A stretch of DNA of 64,000 bases from Oceanobacillus kimchii X50 (GCF_000340475.1 NZ_CM001792.1:1944659-2008658); one strand, 5' to 3'. Positions 17,223 to 26,781 are shown, counted from the first letter of the stretch. The notes: generated by a model from the sequence alone, not told the origin. Numbers and translations are program-made.

Positions 17223-18446
17223 TCAGTCTCCTTGGCGAATAGGTTCATTTTTTACTATATTTTCTTCTACAGAAACATAAACGATTAATTTTACTTTACC
17301 ATGCTCGATACGTTCATGCAAAACTTTTTCTGACAATATTTCCGCATCAGGACCCAGTTCGTTCTCTAATTGTTTTACCGCTTGCTGTTTACCTGCTTCA
17401 ATTGCTTCTTCCTTCGTTCTTTCTCCTTCATGTAATTGTTTTTCATTTATTTCAGATTCTATAATTGAAATTGGTAATTGCCATTTTAAAAACTGGATCG
17501 GTTTTTCATTTAATTCTACTTGTGTTTGTTTAAAATCTGGATCACGAAATCCCCATATCGGGAATTGAAGTTGTCCCATTTTCATATAATATTTATTTTT
17601 ATTATTACCTGTTAACTGTTCATAATTATAAGACAAGGGTACAGTTAATGTAACTTCATACCACGTATTTGCAAATATTTCTGCTTCAGCAGCAATTGGT
17701 TCGGTTTTATTCTTATCTGACTCATTTTCATCTTCGTCTTGATCTTCTTCATAACTTATATCTCCTGATACGAGTAAATCTCCTGGTTTAACATAATCAT
17801 TGATTTGTTTTACTGGTTCTCCTTTGGAAACATACATCCTCGTTATAACTCCTTCTTTAGCAGCAACAATATTTCCCGGTTCACCAGGATCTAATTCTTC
17901 AACGATTATCTTTTCCACCCCTTCTAAATAAAGGGTTGTCCCTTGTAATTCAACACCTGCCCATAACAATTCTGGAACATCATCTAATAAATTCCTTTGA
18001 ATATCTTTTGGTGTATCCACAGAAAATAACCAAACACCAGGATGAATGCCGTAGCTATCTAATTGTACTTTAATTTTCTCCTCTATTTCTTTCGGTACAC
18101 CAGTTATATTAACAGACCATAACAAATTAGATAAAAATAAAAAAAATAACACTCCACCTATAATACCTATTACTAAGAATCGTTTTTTTAAGAATCGAGA
18201 AAATCCAAATGGTAATCCTTTTCTCTCTTCAAAAGAGATTTTATATATTGTTCTTCTACGTAATTGCTTTAGTTTCTTAATATCTTGTAACTTTAATTTA
18301 GCAATACAAGCTTTTGAAGAGACCTTTTTAACATCCCAAATTAAAATACCTTCATTTGCACATTTTTGGAAAAATAGCTCCGGCTTTTCGCCAGAGACTC
18401 GAACTGTTACATATCCTCTTATCCTCTTGCCATAATTACGTTTCAT
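17223..18446 (-). CDS. yqfD: Sporulation protein YqfD
   Basis: YqfD family protein, needed for sporulation stage IV in B. subtilis and made in the mother cell under sigma-E. The N-terminal cytoplasmic part (about residues 1-85) precedes one membrane helix (about 91-112), then a large domain (about 115-400) that begins with the conserved VNITGVPKEIEEKI-type segment. 407 residues is close to the family norm. GGAGG precedes ATG 18446. Located between yqfC and phoH as in other spore formers; a sigma-E-like promoter lies upstream of yqfC. Confidence 0.92.
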   Translation of the reverse strand: MKRNYGKRIRGYVTVRVSGEKPELFFQKCANEGILIWDVKKVSSKACIAKLKLQDIKKLKQLRRRTIYKISFEERKGLPFGFSRFLKKRFLVIGIIGGVLFFLFLSNLLWSVNITGVPKEIEEKIKVQLDSYGIHPGVWLFSVDTPKDIQRNLLDDVPELLWAGVELQGTTLYLEGVEKIIVEELDPGEPGNIVAAKEGVITRMYVSKGEPVKQINDYVKPGDLLVSGDISYEEDQDEDENESDKNKTEPIAAEAEIFANTWYEVTLTVPLSYNYEQLTGNNKNKYYMKMGQLQFPIWGFRDPDFKQTQVELNEKPIQFLKWQLPISIIESEINEKQLHEGERTKEEAIEAGKQQAVKQLENELGPDAEILSEKVLHERIEHGKVKLIVYVSVEENIVKNEPIRQGD

Positions 18447-18467
18447 TGGAACCTCCTATTCTACGAG

Positions 18468-18749
18468 TTAATCCGGTAAAAATTTCACCTCATGAATGGT
18501 ACCCTCCAACATAATTTCTTTCGGTAACATCATCTTTAATACAAATGCATCTCCTTTAATTTGTACATAACCATTCGTTACCTTTAATTTTAATTCGTTA
18601 TTGGAATAAACCTCTAACCCTTGATGATTTTCAATATAAAAATGAATATGCCCTATGATTGTTATTCTAGGCATTTCTAGAATAACATCAGAAGGAAGAG
18701 AGAATTGTTCAATTAATAGTGAACGAATTCGCTGATGCCATTTAGCCAA
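18468..18749 (-). CDS. yqfC: Sporulation protein YqfC
   Basis: Short YqfC-family protein (93 residues), a sporulation companion of YqfD. The core reads PRITIIGHIHFYIENHQGL ... VTNGYVQIKGDAFVLKMMLPKEIMLEGTI, typical of the family. The start is TTG 18749: GAGGGGGG lies about 9 nt upstream and the length then matches B. subtilis. The longer frame from 18830 runs through the promoter region and is rejected. It is followed 21 bp later by yqfD. Confidence 0.9.
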   Translation of the reverse strand: MAKWHQRIRSLLIEQFSLPSDVILEMPRITIIGHIHFYIENHQGLEVYSNNELKLKVTNGYVQIKGDAFVLKMMLPKEIMLEGTIHEVKFLPD

Positions 18750-18771
18750 TGATGATCCCCCCTCACATAGA

Positions 18772-18798
18772 TATGTATGAGAAAACTCCAATAATAAG
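18772..18798 (-). promoter_or_regulatory. Sigma-E-like promoter for yqfC-yqfD
   Basis: CTTATT (18798-18793) and CATACATA (18779-18772) with a 13-nt spacer resemble the sigma-E consensus (ATATT and CATACAHT). The leader to the yqfC SD would be very short. Known sigma-E control of these genes in B. subtilis supports the reading. The remainder of the 18750-19092 gap holds a short GGAAG/CTTCC hairpin near 18880 and the terminator at 19032-19068, otherwise nothing I recognise. Confidence 0.4.
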
Positions 18799-19031
18799 AA
18801 CAAGAACCGATCACTATATGTAATTAGCAAATAAAGAAATAAGAAAAAAGCATATAAAGTGAAATTTCATGTAGTGGAAGGATATTCTTCCTCCAACGAA
18901 AGCTTGTTAAACTTAAATTAATATTTAGAGAGTTTAAACCACTTATCCTTTATAGTTAAGTCAAATCGTCTTTAAGTTGAGTTGTTACATGTAAACATGC
19001 TGATTAATTGGAGTTCTGCTAAATCAAACAC

Positions 19032-19068
19032 AAAAAATCCCGATTATCCATAACGATAATCGGGATTT
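19032..19068 (-). terminator. Strong intrinsic terminator after the floA cluster
   Basis: AAATCCCGATTATC and GATAATCGGGATTT form a perfect 14-bp stem with a 6-nt loop and TTTTTT on the minus strand. It ends the nfeD-floA-19093 unit and insulates yqfC. Confidence 0.92.
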
Positions 19069-19092
19069 GCATTAATGATATTATTAGCCTAT

Positions 19093-19587
19093 CTAATGTG
19101 AACGATCACGTATCACACTTCGATATGGTTTCTTTGCTCTTGGAGAGCCTAGAACTTCTGACATAATTATACCATTTACAAGACCTTCTGCGCTTAGATT
19201 ACTTGTAACTCGACGCTTCATTTCTTGCTGGCTTATACCTTGATTTTCATTTTTGTTTGTAGGTAAAATTGTCGAAGTATCTTTCTTCTCCAGATCCTCT
19301 ACATTCTGTACCTGGGCACTATATTTATTAGCAATACGCTTCATTTGCTCTTGCTGTTGTTCCTGAATATTGCCTGCTGATATAGTGGGTCTTTCTTGTT
19401 CGGCATAAACCTCTCTTTCTGCTCTAGGTTGACGCTGCGTAGTTCTAGGAGCAGAGTTGGACTGTTTTTGAGGTGGAGTTTTTCTTTTTTGCTCTTCCTG
19501 ATTTTTCTTTTTGCCATCTCCAAGTACTGCAATAATACCTGAAATAATAACAAAAACTAAAAATAGGTTTTCAAAAATCCAGTCCAT
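19093..19587 (-). CDS. Membrane-anchored protein downstream of floA, unknown function
   Basis: 164 residues. One N-terminal membrane helix (about residues 4-22) is followed by a long basic, Gln- and Pro-rich, probably disordered region (about 25-95: repeated QE/KR, PPQKQ, PRTTQRQPR). A short conserved-looking C-terminal patch follows (GLVNGIIMSEVLGSPRAKKPY, about 135-156). GGAGGG lies before ATG 19587 and it follows floA by 36 bp, so it is the third gene of the nfeD-floA unit, in the position of yqfB in B. subtilis. I cannot confirm homology to YqfB. The layout suggests a cytoplasmic tail-bearing partner of the flotillin membrane domain, but that is inference. Confidence 0.75.
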   Translation of the reverse strand: MDWIFENLFLVFVIISGIIAVLGDGKKKNQEEQKRKTPPQKQSNSAPRTTQRQPRAEREVYAEQERPTISAGNIQEQQQEQMKRIANKYSAQVQNVEDLEKKDTSTILPTNKNENQGISQQEMKRRVTSNLSAEGLVNGIIMSEVLGSPRAKKPYRSVIRDRSH

Positions 19588-19623
19588 TATATCCCTCCTT
19601 TACATCCACAATTGGAAAAGGTA

Positions 19624-20616
19624 TTACTGTTGGTCATCATCTTTGTTCTCTTTAGACAATTTACCAATAGAATCACGCATATCTGTATCAGCATCAATGT
19701 TTTGGTAATTCATGTAATCCATAACACCCATTTTTCCAGAACGTAATGCTTCAGCTAGAGCAAGTGGTACATCTGCTTCTGCTTCCACCACTTTCGCACG
19801 CATTTCTTGAACACGTGCTACCATTTCTTGTTCTTGTGCAACAGCCATTGCGCGTCGTTCTTCCGCTTTTGCTTGTGCAATATTCTTATCTGCTTCTGCT
19901 TGGTCAGTTTGTAAGATTGCACCAATGTTCTTACCGATATCTACATCTGCAATATCAATAGATAGAATTTCAAATGCAGTACCAGAATCAAGTCCTTTAC
20001 TTAACACCGTTTGTGAGATAGAATCTGGATTTTCTAATACTTGTTTATGATGGTCGGAGCTACCGATTGTACTTACAACACCTTCACCAACACGAGCAAT
20101 GATTGTTTCTTCACCTGCACCACCGACTAAGCGATCAATATTTGCACGCACTGTAATACGAGCAAGCGCCTTAACTTCAATACCATCCATAGCGATACCT
20201 GCAATAAATGGTGTTTCAATTACTTTTGGGTTAACGCTCATTTGTACAGCTTCTAAAACATCACGACCAGCAAGGTCAATAGCTGCACCGCGTTCAAAAG
20301 GCAAATCAATATTTGCACGATGTGCCGCAATTAATGCATTCACTACTCGGTCTACATTACCACCAGCAAGATAGTGACTCTCTAATTGATTTGTTTTTAC
20401 ATTCAACCCTGCTTTATGTGCTTTAATTAGTGGGTTAATTACTCGATTAGGTACAACTCTACGTAATCGCATCCCAATTAGAGTGAAAATACTTATCTTA
20501 ACCCCTGCAGCAAGTGCACTAATCCAAAGTGCTACTGGGACAAATGTAAACAAAATTGCTAAAGCGATAAGTACCGCTGCTATAATTATTATTGGTAAAA
20601 TTACATTACTATCCAT
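19624..20616 (-). CDS. floA: Flotillin-like protein FloA
   Basis: Scaffold protein of functional membrane microdomains. An N-terminal hydrophobic re-entrant or transmembrane segment (about residues 5-50) is followed by a PHB-like domain rich in [33 protein letters not shown] sequence. A long Ala/Glu coiled-coil region follows ([45 protein letters not shown], about 236-280). 330 residues equals B. subtilis YqfA. It lies 11 bp after nfeD, a conserved pairing. Confidence 0.96.
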   Translation of the reverse strand: MDSNVILPIIIIAAVLIALAILFTFVPVALWISALAAGVKISIFTLIGMRLRRVVPNRVINPLIKAHKAGLNVKTNQLESHYLAGGNVDRVVNALIAAHRANIDLPFERGAAIDLAGRDVLEAVQMSVNPKVIETPFIAGIAMDGIEVKALARITVRANIDRLVGGAGEETIIARVGEGVVSTIGSSDHHKQVLENPDSISQTVLSKGLDSGTAFEILSIDIADVDIGKNIGAILQTDQAEADKNIAQAKAEERRAMAVAQEQEMVARVQEMRAKVVEAEADVPLALAEALRSGKMGVMDYMNYQNIDADTDMRDSIGKLSKENKDDDQQ

Positions 20617-20627
20617 TTATACGCCTC

Positions 20628-21968
20628 CTAATTTTTTTTGATTTCCTTTACTACTACACGTACACCTTCTACACGAATGATTTTAAGATGTTGTCCTTTC
20701 CCTATAAATGAACCATCTGACACTACGTCAATTTGTTCATCTTCAAAAAGACCAATCCCTGATGGGCGCAGCGATGTTAATGCTGTTCCTTCCAGTCCTA
20801 CTAGTTCTATTCGGTTAACGGAAGACACATATCCTTGCTCTGTTGCAGTACTATCTCTTAGTATAATATGGCGGAAAACTCCTTTATCCATTCCAATTCT
20901 TCTAAACAAGATTACCCCAACAATTACGGCAATTAAAAAGGCTATACCTATACTAAGAGACATATGACCAAGATCGTAACCGGACATAAACAAAGAACCT
21001 ATTACGGCGGCTATACCAATAAAGCCCAGAATACCGCTTGTAACAAAAAATTCAGCAATAATTAAACCGACACCAATCAATAGAAGAATAATTGCTTCCA
21101 TACCTGCAAGACCAGCTACAATATGTCCATAGAAAAATAATAACAGTGCAACTAATCCCATTGTTCCAGGCACACCAAAACCAGGTGAATACAATTCTAC
21201 TACTAAACCAAGACTCGCAACGGATAGTAGGATGGGGATTACTACAGGGTTCGTTAGAAAGCGAGCTAGTTCTTCTGCAAAAGATGTTTCGACTTCTACT
21301 ACACTTGCATTACTTAATTCTAGTTCTGAAAGTAACTCATTTCGATCATCTACTATTCCTTCTGCATAACCTACTTCTACAGCATCACTTGGTCCTAAAG
21401 TTAAAAACTTCCCTTCCGGAGCACCAAATTCTGGAAGGTCAATGCTACTATCTGCCATTGCTGCTGCAAAAATCGGATCTCTCCCTTGTGATTCAGCAGC
21501 ACTTCTCATTTGTGCTAACCAAGCAGATTGAGCTTTTGCATCTGCAGCTGTTCCATCTTGATTAATTACCCCACTTGCTCCCATAGTAGCATGTGGGTTA
21601 AAGTAGATATTATCAGAAAATAACGCGATATAAGACCCAGCTGATAGTGCTTCGTTAACTATATACGATGTGGAAGGAACAACTAAGCTTTGAATCAGCG
21701 AACCGATTTTACCTGCCGAATCTACTCTCCCTCCTGGTGTATCTATTTCAAAAATGATATGATCTGCACCATTTTCCATCGCTTCTTCTGTTGCTCTATT
21801 CAAGAAGGCTTCTAAACCTCGCTCTACTTCGTTTTCTATTGGAATAATATAGACGGTTTCTCCTTCCCCTTGTTCTGCATCTACGGAATTTCCAGATGCA
21901 AAAGGTATGCAGAAAAGAATCACAATGAAAGTTATGTATACAGCATATCTAATCCGCTTTCCAATCAA
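20628..21968 (-). CDS. NfeD-family membrane protease-like protein (YqeZ)
   Basis: Long-form NfeD protein, partner of flotillins. A signal peptide (about residues 1-30) precedes a ClpP/SppA-like serine protease domain with IIFEIDTPGGRVDSA and NEALSAGSYIALFSDNIYF, where the Ser of LSAGS is the expected nucleophile. Four to five membrane helices follow (about 235-370), then a C-terminal OB-fold (GLEGTALTSLRPSGIGLFEDEQIDVVS, about 395-421). The start is TTG 21968 with GGGGGTGA 5-6 nt upstream. A sigma-W-like promoter precedes it, as known for yqeZ-floA, which suggests an envelope-stress role. Confidence 0.92.
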   Translation of the reverse strand: MIGKRIRYAVYITFIVILFCIPFASGNSVDAEQGEGETVYIIPIENEVERGLEAFLNRATEEAMENGADHIIFEIDTPGGRVDSAGKIGSLIQSLVVPSTSYIVNEALSAGSYIALFSDNIYFNPHATMGASGVINQDGTAADAKAQSAWLAQMRSAAESQGRDPIFAAAMADSSIDLPEFGAPEGKFLTLGPSDAVEVGYAEGIVDDRNELLSELELSNASVVEVETSFAEELARFLTNPVVIPILLSVASLGLVVELYSPGFGVPGTMGLVALLLFFYGHIVAGLAGMEAIILLLIGVGLIIAEFFVTSGILGFIGIAAVIGSLFMSGYDLGHMSLSIGIAFLIAVIVGVILFRRIGMDKGVFRHIILRDSTATEQGYVSSVNRIELVGLEGTALTSLRPSGIGLFEDEQIDVVSDGSFIGKGQHLKIIRVEGVRVVVKEIKKN

Positions 21969-22004
21969 CTTAAATCACCCCCTATAAATCACCTATACCT
22001 ATAA

Positions 22005-22031
22005 TACGAAGCAATCAGTTAAAAGGATTCA
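22005..22031 (-). promoter_or_regulatory. Sigma-W-like promoter for nfeD-floA
   Basis: TGAATC (22031-22026), a 17-nt spacer and CGTA (22008-22005) resemble the sigma-W consensus TGAAAC-N16/17-CGTA. The B. subtilis yqeZ-floA operon is under sigma-W, which supports the assignment. Confidence 0.55.
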
Positions 22032-22131
22032 TCTTTTTTCGCGTATTCGGTACATCTTGATAGTACCATACAATTGAACAGTAGAGAAAGTCAGACCTTA
22101 GCAACGAATAAACATTATTTAGATTTCATCA

Positions 22132-22166
22132 AAAAGAGATCATCCCAGTTTAGGATGATCTCTTTT
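22132..22166 (-). terminator. Intrinsic terminator after yqeY
   Basis: AAAAGAGATCATCC and GGATGATCTCTTTT give a perfect 14-bp stem with a 7-nt loop and TTTTTGATG following, directly after the yqeY stop. Confidence 0.92.
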
Positions 22167-22168
22167 AA

Positions 22169-22615
22169 TTAGCGCAATTCTTCTTGCACTTTTGTTTTTA
22201 TTTGAGAGCCATCTGCTTTACCTTTTACTTTCGGCATAACAGCGCCCATCACTTTACCCATATCCTTCATCGATGTAGCATTCACTTCTTGAATCGTTTC
22301 CTGAATGATCGATCTTAACTCATCATCTGAAAGTTGTTCTGGTAAATACGTATTAAGTATTTCCAGTTCTTTTTCGATTTTTTCTACTAAATCTTCTCTT
22401 CCAGCATTCTTGAATTCTTGGAGGGAATCTTTTCTTTGTTTAACTTCTCTAGACAGAATTGTTAAATCTTCGTCCTCAGAAAGTGTATCTTTACCAAGTT
22501 TTATCGATTCATTCTGAATAGAAGCTTTTACCATGCGAATAACGCTAAGGCTTTCTTTATCTTTGTTCTTCATCGCTTGCTTCATATCTTGATTCAGACG
22601 ATCAAGTAACGTCAT
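22169..22615 (-). CDS. yqeY: GatB/YqeY domain protein YqeY
   Basis: 148-residue stand-alone YqeY protein, related to the C-terminal tRNA-binding domain of GatB amidotransferase. The N-terminus [35 protein letters not shown] and the C-terminal [17 protein letters not shown] are typical. The biochemical role is not settled; a tRNA-related function is inferred. It follows rpsU by 15 bp and is co-transcribed with it from the promoter at 22878-22906. Confidence 0.95.
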   Translation of the reverse strand: MTLLDRLNQDMKQAMKNKDKESLSVIRMVKASIQNESIKLGKDTLSEDEDLTILSREVKQRKDSLQEFKNAGREDLVEKIEKELEILNTYLPEQLSDDELRSIIQETIQEVNATSMKDMGKVMGAVMPKVKGKADGSQIKTKVQEELR

Positions 22616-22630
22616 ACGCTTGCACCTACT

Positions 22631-22807
22631 TTAGAATTTACGTTTTCTAGCAGCTTCTGATTTCTTCTTACGTTTTACACTAGGTTTTTCATAGTGTTCA
22701 CGTTTACGATATTCCTGTAGTGTACCGCTTTTTGACACACTGCGTTTAAAGCGACGAAGAGCATCTTCAAGAGACTCGTTTTTACGAACGCGAGTTGTAT
22801 TTGACAT
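22631..22807 (-). CDS. rpsU: Ribosomal protein S21
   Basis: Small basic 30S protein (58 residues) involved in initiation at Shine-Dalgarno mRNAs. The sequence [39 protein letters not shown] followed by a Lys/Arg-rich tail is diagnostic. ATG 22807 is preceded by GGAGGG; the longer frame from 22867 starts inside the promoter region and is rejected. Confidence 0.98.
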   Translation of the reverse strand: MSNTTRVRKNESLEDALRRFKRSVSKSGTLQEYRKREHYEKPSVKRKKKSEAARKRKF

Positions 22808-22877
22808 GCTAATTTCCCTCCCTCCGAAGCACAAAACCAATTTATACAAGCATGAATCTACTCTCATGCCTTTTTAA

Positions 22878-22906
22878 AGTATAATATAAACATGTTTACA
22901 GGTCAA
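22878..22906 (-). promoter_or_regulatory. SigA promoter for rpsU-yqeY
   Basis: TTGACC (22906-22901), exactly 17 nt, then TATACT (22883-22878), about 70 bp before the rpsU start. Near-consensus. Confidence 0.85.
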
Positions 22907-22957
22907 CGGTTATTTGTATCTAATATTAAAAATTGGGAACAAAGAATTGTACAGATT

Positions 22958-23623
22958 TTAGTAGTCGGATGATCCTTGTTCACCTGAAATAATTGCCACA
23001 CCCGAGCTAGCTCCAATTCTAGTCGCACCCGCTTCAATCATAGCTTTTGTTTGCTCTAGATCGCGAACACCACCAGATGCTTTTACACCCATTTCCGGAC
23101 CTACTGTCTCGCGCATGAGGCGAATATCTTCCACAGTTGCTCCACCGCCAGAGAATCCAGTAGAAGTTTTTACGTAGTCAGCTTCTGCATTTTTTGCTAA
23201 TTTACAAGCTCGTACTTTTTCGTCTTCTGTTAAAAGACTAGTTTCGATAATTACTTTTGTTAAAGCTTTTCCTTTAGCTGCTTCTACAACTGCACGAATG
23301 TCTTTTTCAACGAATTCATCATTATTTGACTTTAATTCACCAACATTGATTACCATATCGACTTCTGTAGCGCCATCCGTTATAGCTTGTTTAGTTTCAA
23401 ATATTTTTGTTTCTGTAGAAGTTGCCCCTAATGGGAAACCAATTACTGTACAAACTTTAACTGGTGTATCTTTTAATTCATTATGGCAGTATGACACCCA
23501 ATGCGGATTAACACAAACTGAAGCAAATTCATGTTGCTTTGCCTCTTCCACAATCTTCACAATACTTTCCTTTGTTGTTTCTGGTTTTAGTTGCGTATGA
23601 TCGATATATTTAGCTAAATCCAT
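22958..23623 (-). CDS. deoC: Deoxyribose-phosphate aldolase
   Basis: Class I aldolase of deoxynucleoside breakdown, cleaving 2-deoxyribose-5-phosphate to glyceraldehyde-3-phosphate and acetaldehyde. [12 protein letters not shown] at the N-terminus, the Schiff-base lysine region in DYVKTSTGF (about residue 152-160), and [13 protein letters not shown] (about 182-194) are family hallmarks. ATG 23623 follows AAAGGAAGAG; TTG 23641 is rejected. 221 residues. It lies 23 bp after mtaB with no terminator between, so it appears to be the last gene of the hrcA heat-shock operon, not with nupC/pdp as in B. subtilis. Confidence 0.96.
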   Translation of the reverse strand: MDLAKYIDHTQLKPETTKESIVKIVEEAKQHEFASVCVNPHWVSYCHNELKDTPVKVCTVIGFPLGATSTETKIFETKQAITDGATEVDMVINVGELKSNNDEFVEKDIRAVVEAAKGKALTKVIIETSLLTEDEKVRACKLAKNAEADYVKTSTGFSGGGATVEDIRLMRETVGPEMGVKASGGVRDLEQTKAMIEAGATRIGASSGVAIISGEQGSSDY

Positions 23624-23646
23624 TAAATCTCTTCCTTTCAAATAAG

Positions 23647-24999
23647 TTAAGCACCATAAACTTTTGCTTTACTGTGTGTTGAATGTTCCATAACTCGAAC
23701 AAAGATTCCTTGATTAATAGGATATCCTGATTTAGTTACTTTGACTTTAACAATTTTTCCTATTAAGTCAGGTGTACCTTCAAATTGTACTTTCATATAA
23801 TTATCAGTATAGCCAACTAATATATTTGGTTTGTCCTCATCTAGTCGTTCTTCTGGTATAACCTCTAATACTTCATTTTCATATCTTGAGGCATATTCTT
23901 TCGCAAGTTGGTCAGAAAGTGCAATTAAATGATGAACGCGTTCTTCTTTGATAGTGTCTTCAACTTGATCTTCCATACGAGCAGCTGGTGTTCCTGTTCT
24001 TCTCGAAAATGGAAATACGTGTAGTTCTGCATATCCAATTTCTTTTATAAAGGAATAAGTTTGTTGAAATTCTTCCTCTGTTTCACCCGGAAATCCAACA
24101 ATTACATCGGAAGTAATCGCTAATCCAGGTAATGCTCTTTGCAGTTTACTAACTTTTTCTTTATAAAAACTTGTAGAATATTTTCTTCGCATTCGAGCTA
24201 GAACACTATCGGATCCTGACTGCAACGGTATATGAAGATGACGGACAATCTTATTACTTTTGTCTAGCACGTCAATGACTTCATCCGTAATTTGACTAGC
24301 TTCAATAGAACTGATTCGAATTCGCTCTAATCCTTCAACTTCTTCTAGTTCTCTGAGTAGCATAGCAAAATTGTAGTCTTTCATATCTTCTCCGTATCCA
24401 GCTGTATGAATACCAGTTAGAACAAGTTCTTTATACCCTGCTTTTACTAATTTATTAGCTTGCTCTATCACATTCTTTGGATCTCTAGATCGTAATAATC
24501 CTCTGGACCATGGAATAATACAAAATGTGCAGAAGTTGTTACAACCTTCTTGTATTTTCAATGATGCACGCGTACGATCAGTAAAAACTGGGACATCCAT
24601 TTCTTCAAAGACGCGATTTTTCATTATGTTTGAAACACCATTAATAGGTTCTTTTGTTTTCTGGTGTTCTTCAATATAAGAAAAAATATTTTTACGATCT
24701 TGCGTACCTACTACTATATCTACGCCAGGGATTTCCATTATTTCACCTGGTGAAGTTTGAGCATAGCACCCAGTTACGCAGACCACTGCATCTGGATTTT
24801 TACGAATCGCTCTGCGGATGACTTGTCTGCTTTTTTTATCACCAGAATTAGTAACCGTACAAGTATTAATCACATACACATCCGAATTATGATCAAAGTC
24901 TACTCTTTCATAACCTTCTTCTTTAAACATCCTCCAGATTCCTTCTGTTTCATAATGATTAACTTTACAGCCCAGTGTATGAAAAGCCACTGTGGTCAT
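23647..24999 (-). CDS. mtaB: tRNA threonylcarbamoyladenosine methylthiotransferase MtaB
   Basis: Radical-SAM enzyme (YqeV) adding a methylthio group to t6A37 in tRNA. The N-terminal UPF0004 domain carries cysteines in [15 protein letters not shown] and VTGCYAQ, and the radical-SAM cluster motif is [10 protein letters not shown] (about residues 149-158). A C-terminal TRAM domain occupies about 370-435. ATG 24999 overlaps the rsmE stop by 4 nt (ATGA) with GAGGTG upstream. 450 residues is normal. Part of the conserved dnaJ-prmA-rsmE-mtaB run. Confidence 0.96.
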   Translation of the reverse strand: MTTVAFHTLGCKVNHYETEGIWRMFKEEGYERVDFDHNSDVYVINTCTVTNSGDKKSRQVIRRAIRKNPDAVVCVTGCYAQTSPGEIMEIPGVDIVVGTQDRKNIFSYIEEHQKTKEPINGVSNIMKNRVFEEMDVPVFTDRTRASLKIQEGCNNFCTFCIIPWSRGLLRSRDPKNVIEQANKLVKAGYKELVLTGIHTAGYGEDMKDYNFAMLLRELEEVEGLERIRISSIEASQITDEVIDVLDKSNKIVRHLHIPLQSGSDSVLARMRRKYSTSFYKEKVSKLQRALPGLAITSDVIVGFPGETEEEFQQTYSFIKEIGYAELHVFPFSRRTGTPAARMEDQVEDTIKEERVHHLIALSDQLAKEYASRYENEVLEVIPEERLDEDKPNILVGYTDNYMKVQFEGTPDLIGKIVKVKVTKSGYPINQGIFVRVMEHSTHSKAKVYGA

Positions 25000-25763
25000 G
25001 TTAAACACCTCAATTCTTCTAATTGATAGGAAATACTCGATAGAGCATATAAAGCGGCTGTTTCTGTGCGTAAAATACGTTTTCCAAGGCGGATAGGTAT
25101 AAAATCATTTTCTATTAATTGGTCTGCTTCTTCATTTGAAAACCCGCCTTCAGGACCAATACAGAGAATTATTTTATCATGAGATGAAATGTTTTGTAGC
25201 GAGTTCACCAACTTTGAAGTCATCTTCTCTGTTTTTGCTTCTTCTTCATACGCAAATAATTTTACAGTGTGAGCAGGAGCTTCATCCAAAAGTTGTTTTA
25301 AATTCATAACCGGATATAACGTAGGGATCCGATTCCGATGACTTTGCTCACTTGCTTCCTTTAGGATTTTTTGAAATCTCTTTACTTTTTTATGATACTT
25401 TTTCTCATCATTCCAAATAGCTATTGAACGTTCAGCTTGGAAAGGGATAAATGCTGTAGCACCCAATTCCGTACCCTTTTGAAGTATCAAATCAAACTTA
25501 TCCCCTTTTGGTATCCCTTGAGCAATCGTAACATGTACCGGTAATTCATTCGTGTCTTTTAACCATTCTATTACTTCTACATCCACATAATCATCCGTTA
25601 ACATCGTAATACGACATAAAGCAGCTTGTCCGTTCTCAGAATTACAAATGATGTTCTCACCAACTTGTGATCGCATTACTCGTTGTAGATGATGGACATC
25701 ATCTCCTGTAATACGTATTGAGTTCCGAGTAACATTTTCTTGTAATACAAAGTATCTTTGCAT
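24996..25763 (-). CDS. rsmE: 16S rRNA (uracil-1498-N3)-methyltransferase RsmE
   Basis: SPOUT-class methyltransferase. N-terminal PUA-like domain (about residues 1-70, RITGDDVHHLQRVMR) and C-terminal trefoil-knot domain with CIGPEGGFSNEEADQL and IRLGKRILRTETAALYALS (about 200-245), the SAM-binding knot typical of RsmE. 255 residues, same as YqeU of B. subtilis. AGGTGA precedes ATG 25763, which lies 8 bp from the prmA stop. Translationally coupled to mtaB. Confidence 0.96.
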   Translation of the reverse strand: MQRYFVLQENVTRNSIRITGDDVHHLQRVMRSQVGENIICNSENGQAALCRITMLTDDYVDVEVIEWLKDTNELPVHVTIAQGIPKGDKFDLILQKGTELGATAFIPFQAERSIAIWNDEKKYHKKVKRFQKILKEASEQSHRNRIPTLYPVMNLKQLLDEAPAHTVKLFAYEEEAKTEKMTSKLVNSLQNISSHDKIILCIGPEGGFSNEEADQLIENDFIPIRLGKRILRTETAALYALSSISYQLEELRCLT

Positions 25764-25771
25764 CTCTTCAC

Positions 25772-26719
25772 CTACTTTTCACTTGGCTTCTTAGCAACAA
25801 TTGAAACCCAGTCTTCCATTTCGTTTAGAGAAATAACTTCAAATCCTTGTTCCGTCAATTTATCTTTTACAAGTTGTTTTTTATTTTGGATAATTCCAGA
25901 AGTGATAAAATATCCGCCTTCTTTTAAATTACTCCATGCATCATCGACAAAACGTACGATAATCTCTGCTAAGATATTGGATACGATGACATCTGCCTCT
26001 TGCTGAACACCCTCTAGCAAGTTATTTTGTTTTACCATAACTGATTCATGAATCTGATTTAACTTGGAGTTTAATTTTGTACTTTTTACAGCTATTTCAT
26101 CAAGATCGTAAGCATACACTTTTTCCGCCCCTAATTTGGCAGCAGCTATACTTAAAACACCTGATCCACAACCTACATCCATTACTAAATCTCCTGGATT
26201 TACATACGCTTCTAATCCTTGAATACTTAGAACTGTTGTTGGATGTGTTCCCGTACCAAAAGCCATACCAGGATCTAATTCGATAATCAATTCATCACTA
26301 GATACTGGTGTATAATCTTCCCATGTGGGAGTAATTGTAATACGATTCGATATTTTAACCGGTTTATAATACTTCTTCCATGCCGTTGCCCATTCTTCTT
26401 CATGAACTTCACTTAACAAGACTTCATTCTTACCTAAATCAATGTCATAGAGCAACAATTGATTTATAGCCTGTTTTATTTCTTCAACCGTTTCTCCTAA
26501 AAAGCTATTCATAGGAAGATATGCTTTTATACGTACTCCTTCTTCAGGGTATAGTGTGGGGTCAAGGTCATAAAGTTCCCCAAACTGAGCACGCTCCATC
26601 CTCTCAAGATCTAATGGATCCTCAATAACAAGACCACTTGCACCAGTTTCATGTAGTATATTCGAAATTGGTTCAATTGCTTCATTTGTTGTATGAATAC
26701 TTATCTCTGACCATTTCAT
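25772..26719 (-). CDS. prmA: Ribosomal protein L11 methyltransferase PrmA
   Basis: Methylates several amino groups of ribosomal protein L11. An N-terminal substrate domain (about residues 1-110) precedes a Rossmann fold with LDPGMAFGTGTHPTT (about 146-160), VMDVGCGSGVLSIAAAKLGA (about 179-198) and SNILAEII (about 247-254). 315 residues matches the family. GGGTGG lies before ATG 26719. Follows dnaJ after a 60-bp gap with a hairpin. Confidence 0.96.
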   Translation of the reverse strand: MKWSEISIHTTNEAIEPISNILHETGASGLVIEDPLDLERMERAQFGELYDLDPTLYPEEGVRIKAYLPMNSFLGETVEEIKQAINQLLLYDIDLGKNEVLLSEVHEEEWATAWKKYYKPVKISNRITITPTWEDYTPVSSDELIIELDPGMAFGTGTHPTTVLSIQGLEAYVNPGDLVMDVGCGSGVLSIAAAKLGAEKVYAYDLDEIAVKSTKLNSKLNQIHESVMVKQNNLLEGVQQEADVIVSNILAEIIVRFVDDAWSNLKEGGYFITSGIIQNKKQLVKDKLTEQGFEVISLNEMEDWVSIVAKKPSEK

Positions 26720-26755
26720 TTAGTTACCACCCGTCCAGGAAAAAATATCTATGTA

Positions 26756-26781
26756 AACGGCACAAAAAATTTTGTACCGTT
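26756..26781 (-). terminator. Intercistronic hairpin overlapping the dnaJ stop
   Basis: AACGGTACAAAA and TTTTGTGCCGTT pair over 12 bp (one T-G pair) around a 2-nt centre that needs opening to form a loop. No T-tract follows. It may limit read-through or stabilise the upstream mRNA. Confidence 0.45.

Noticed and set aside
21092..21565. Plus-strand ORF of 157 codons, Leu/His-rich
   Set aside because: It is antisense to nfeD with low-complexity composition typical of a shadow frame, and nfeD is clearly coding.
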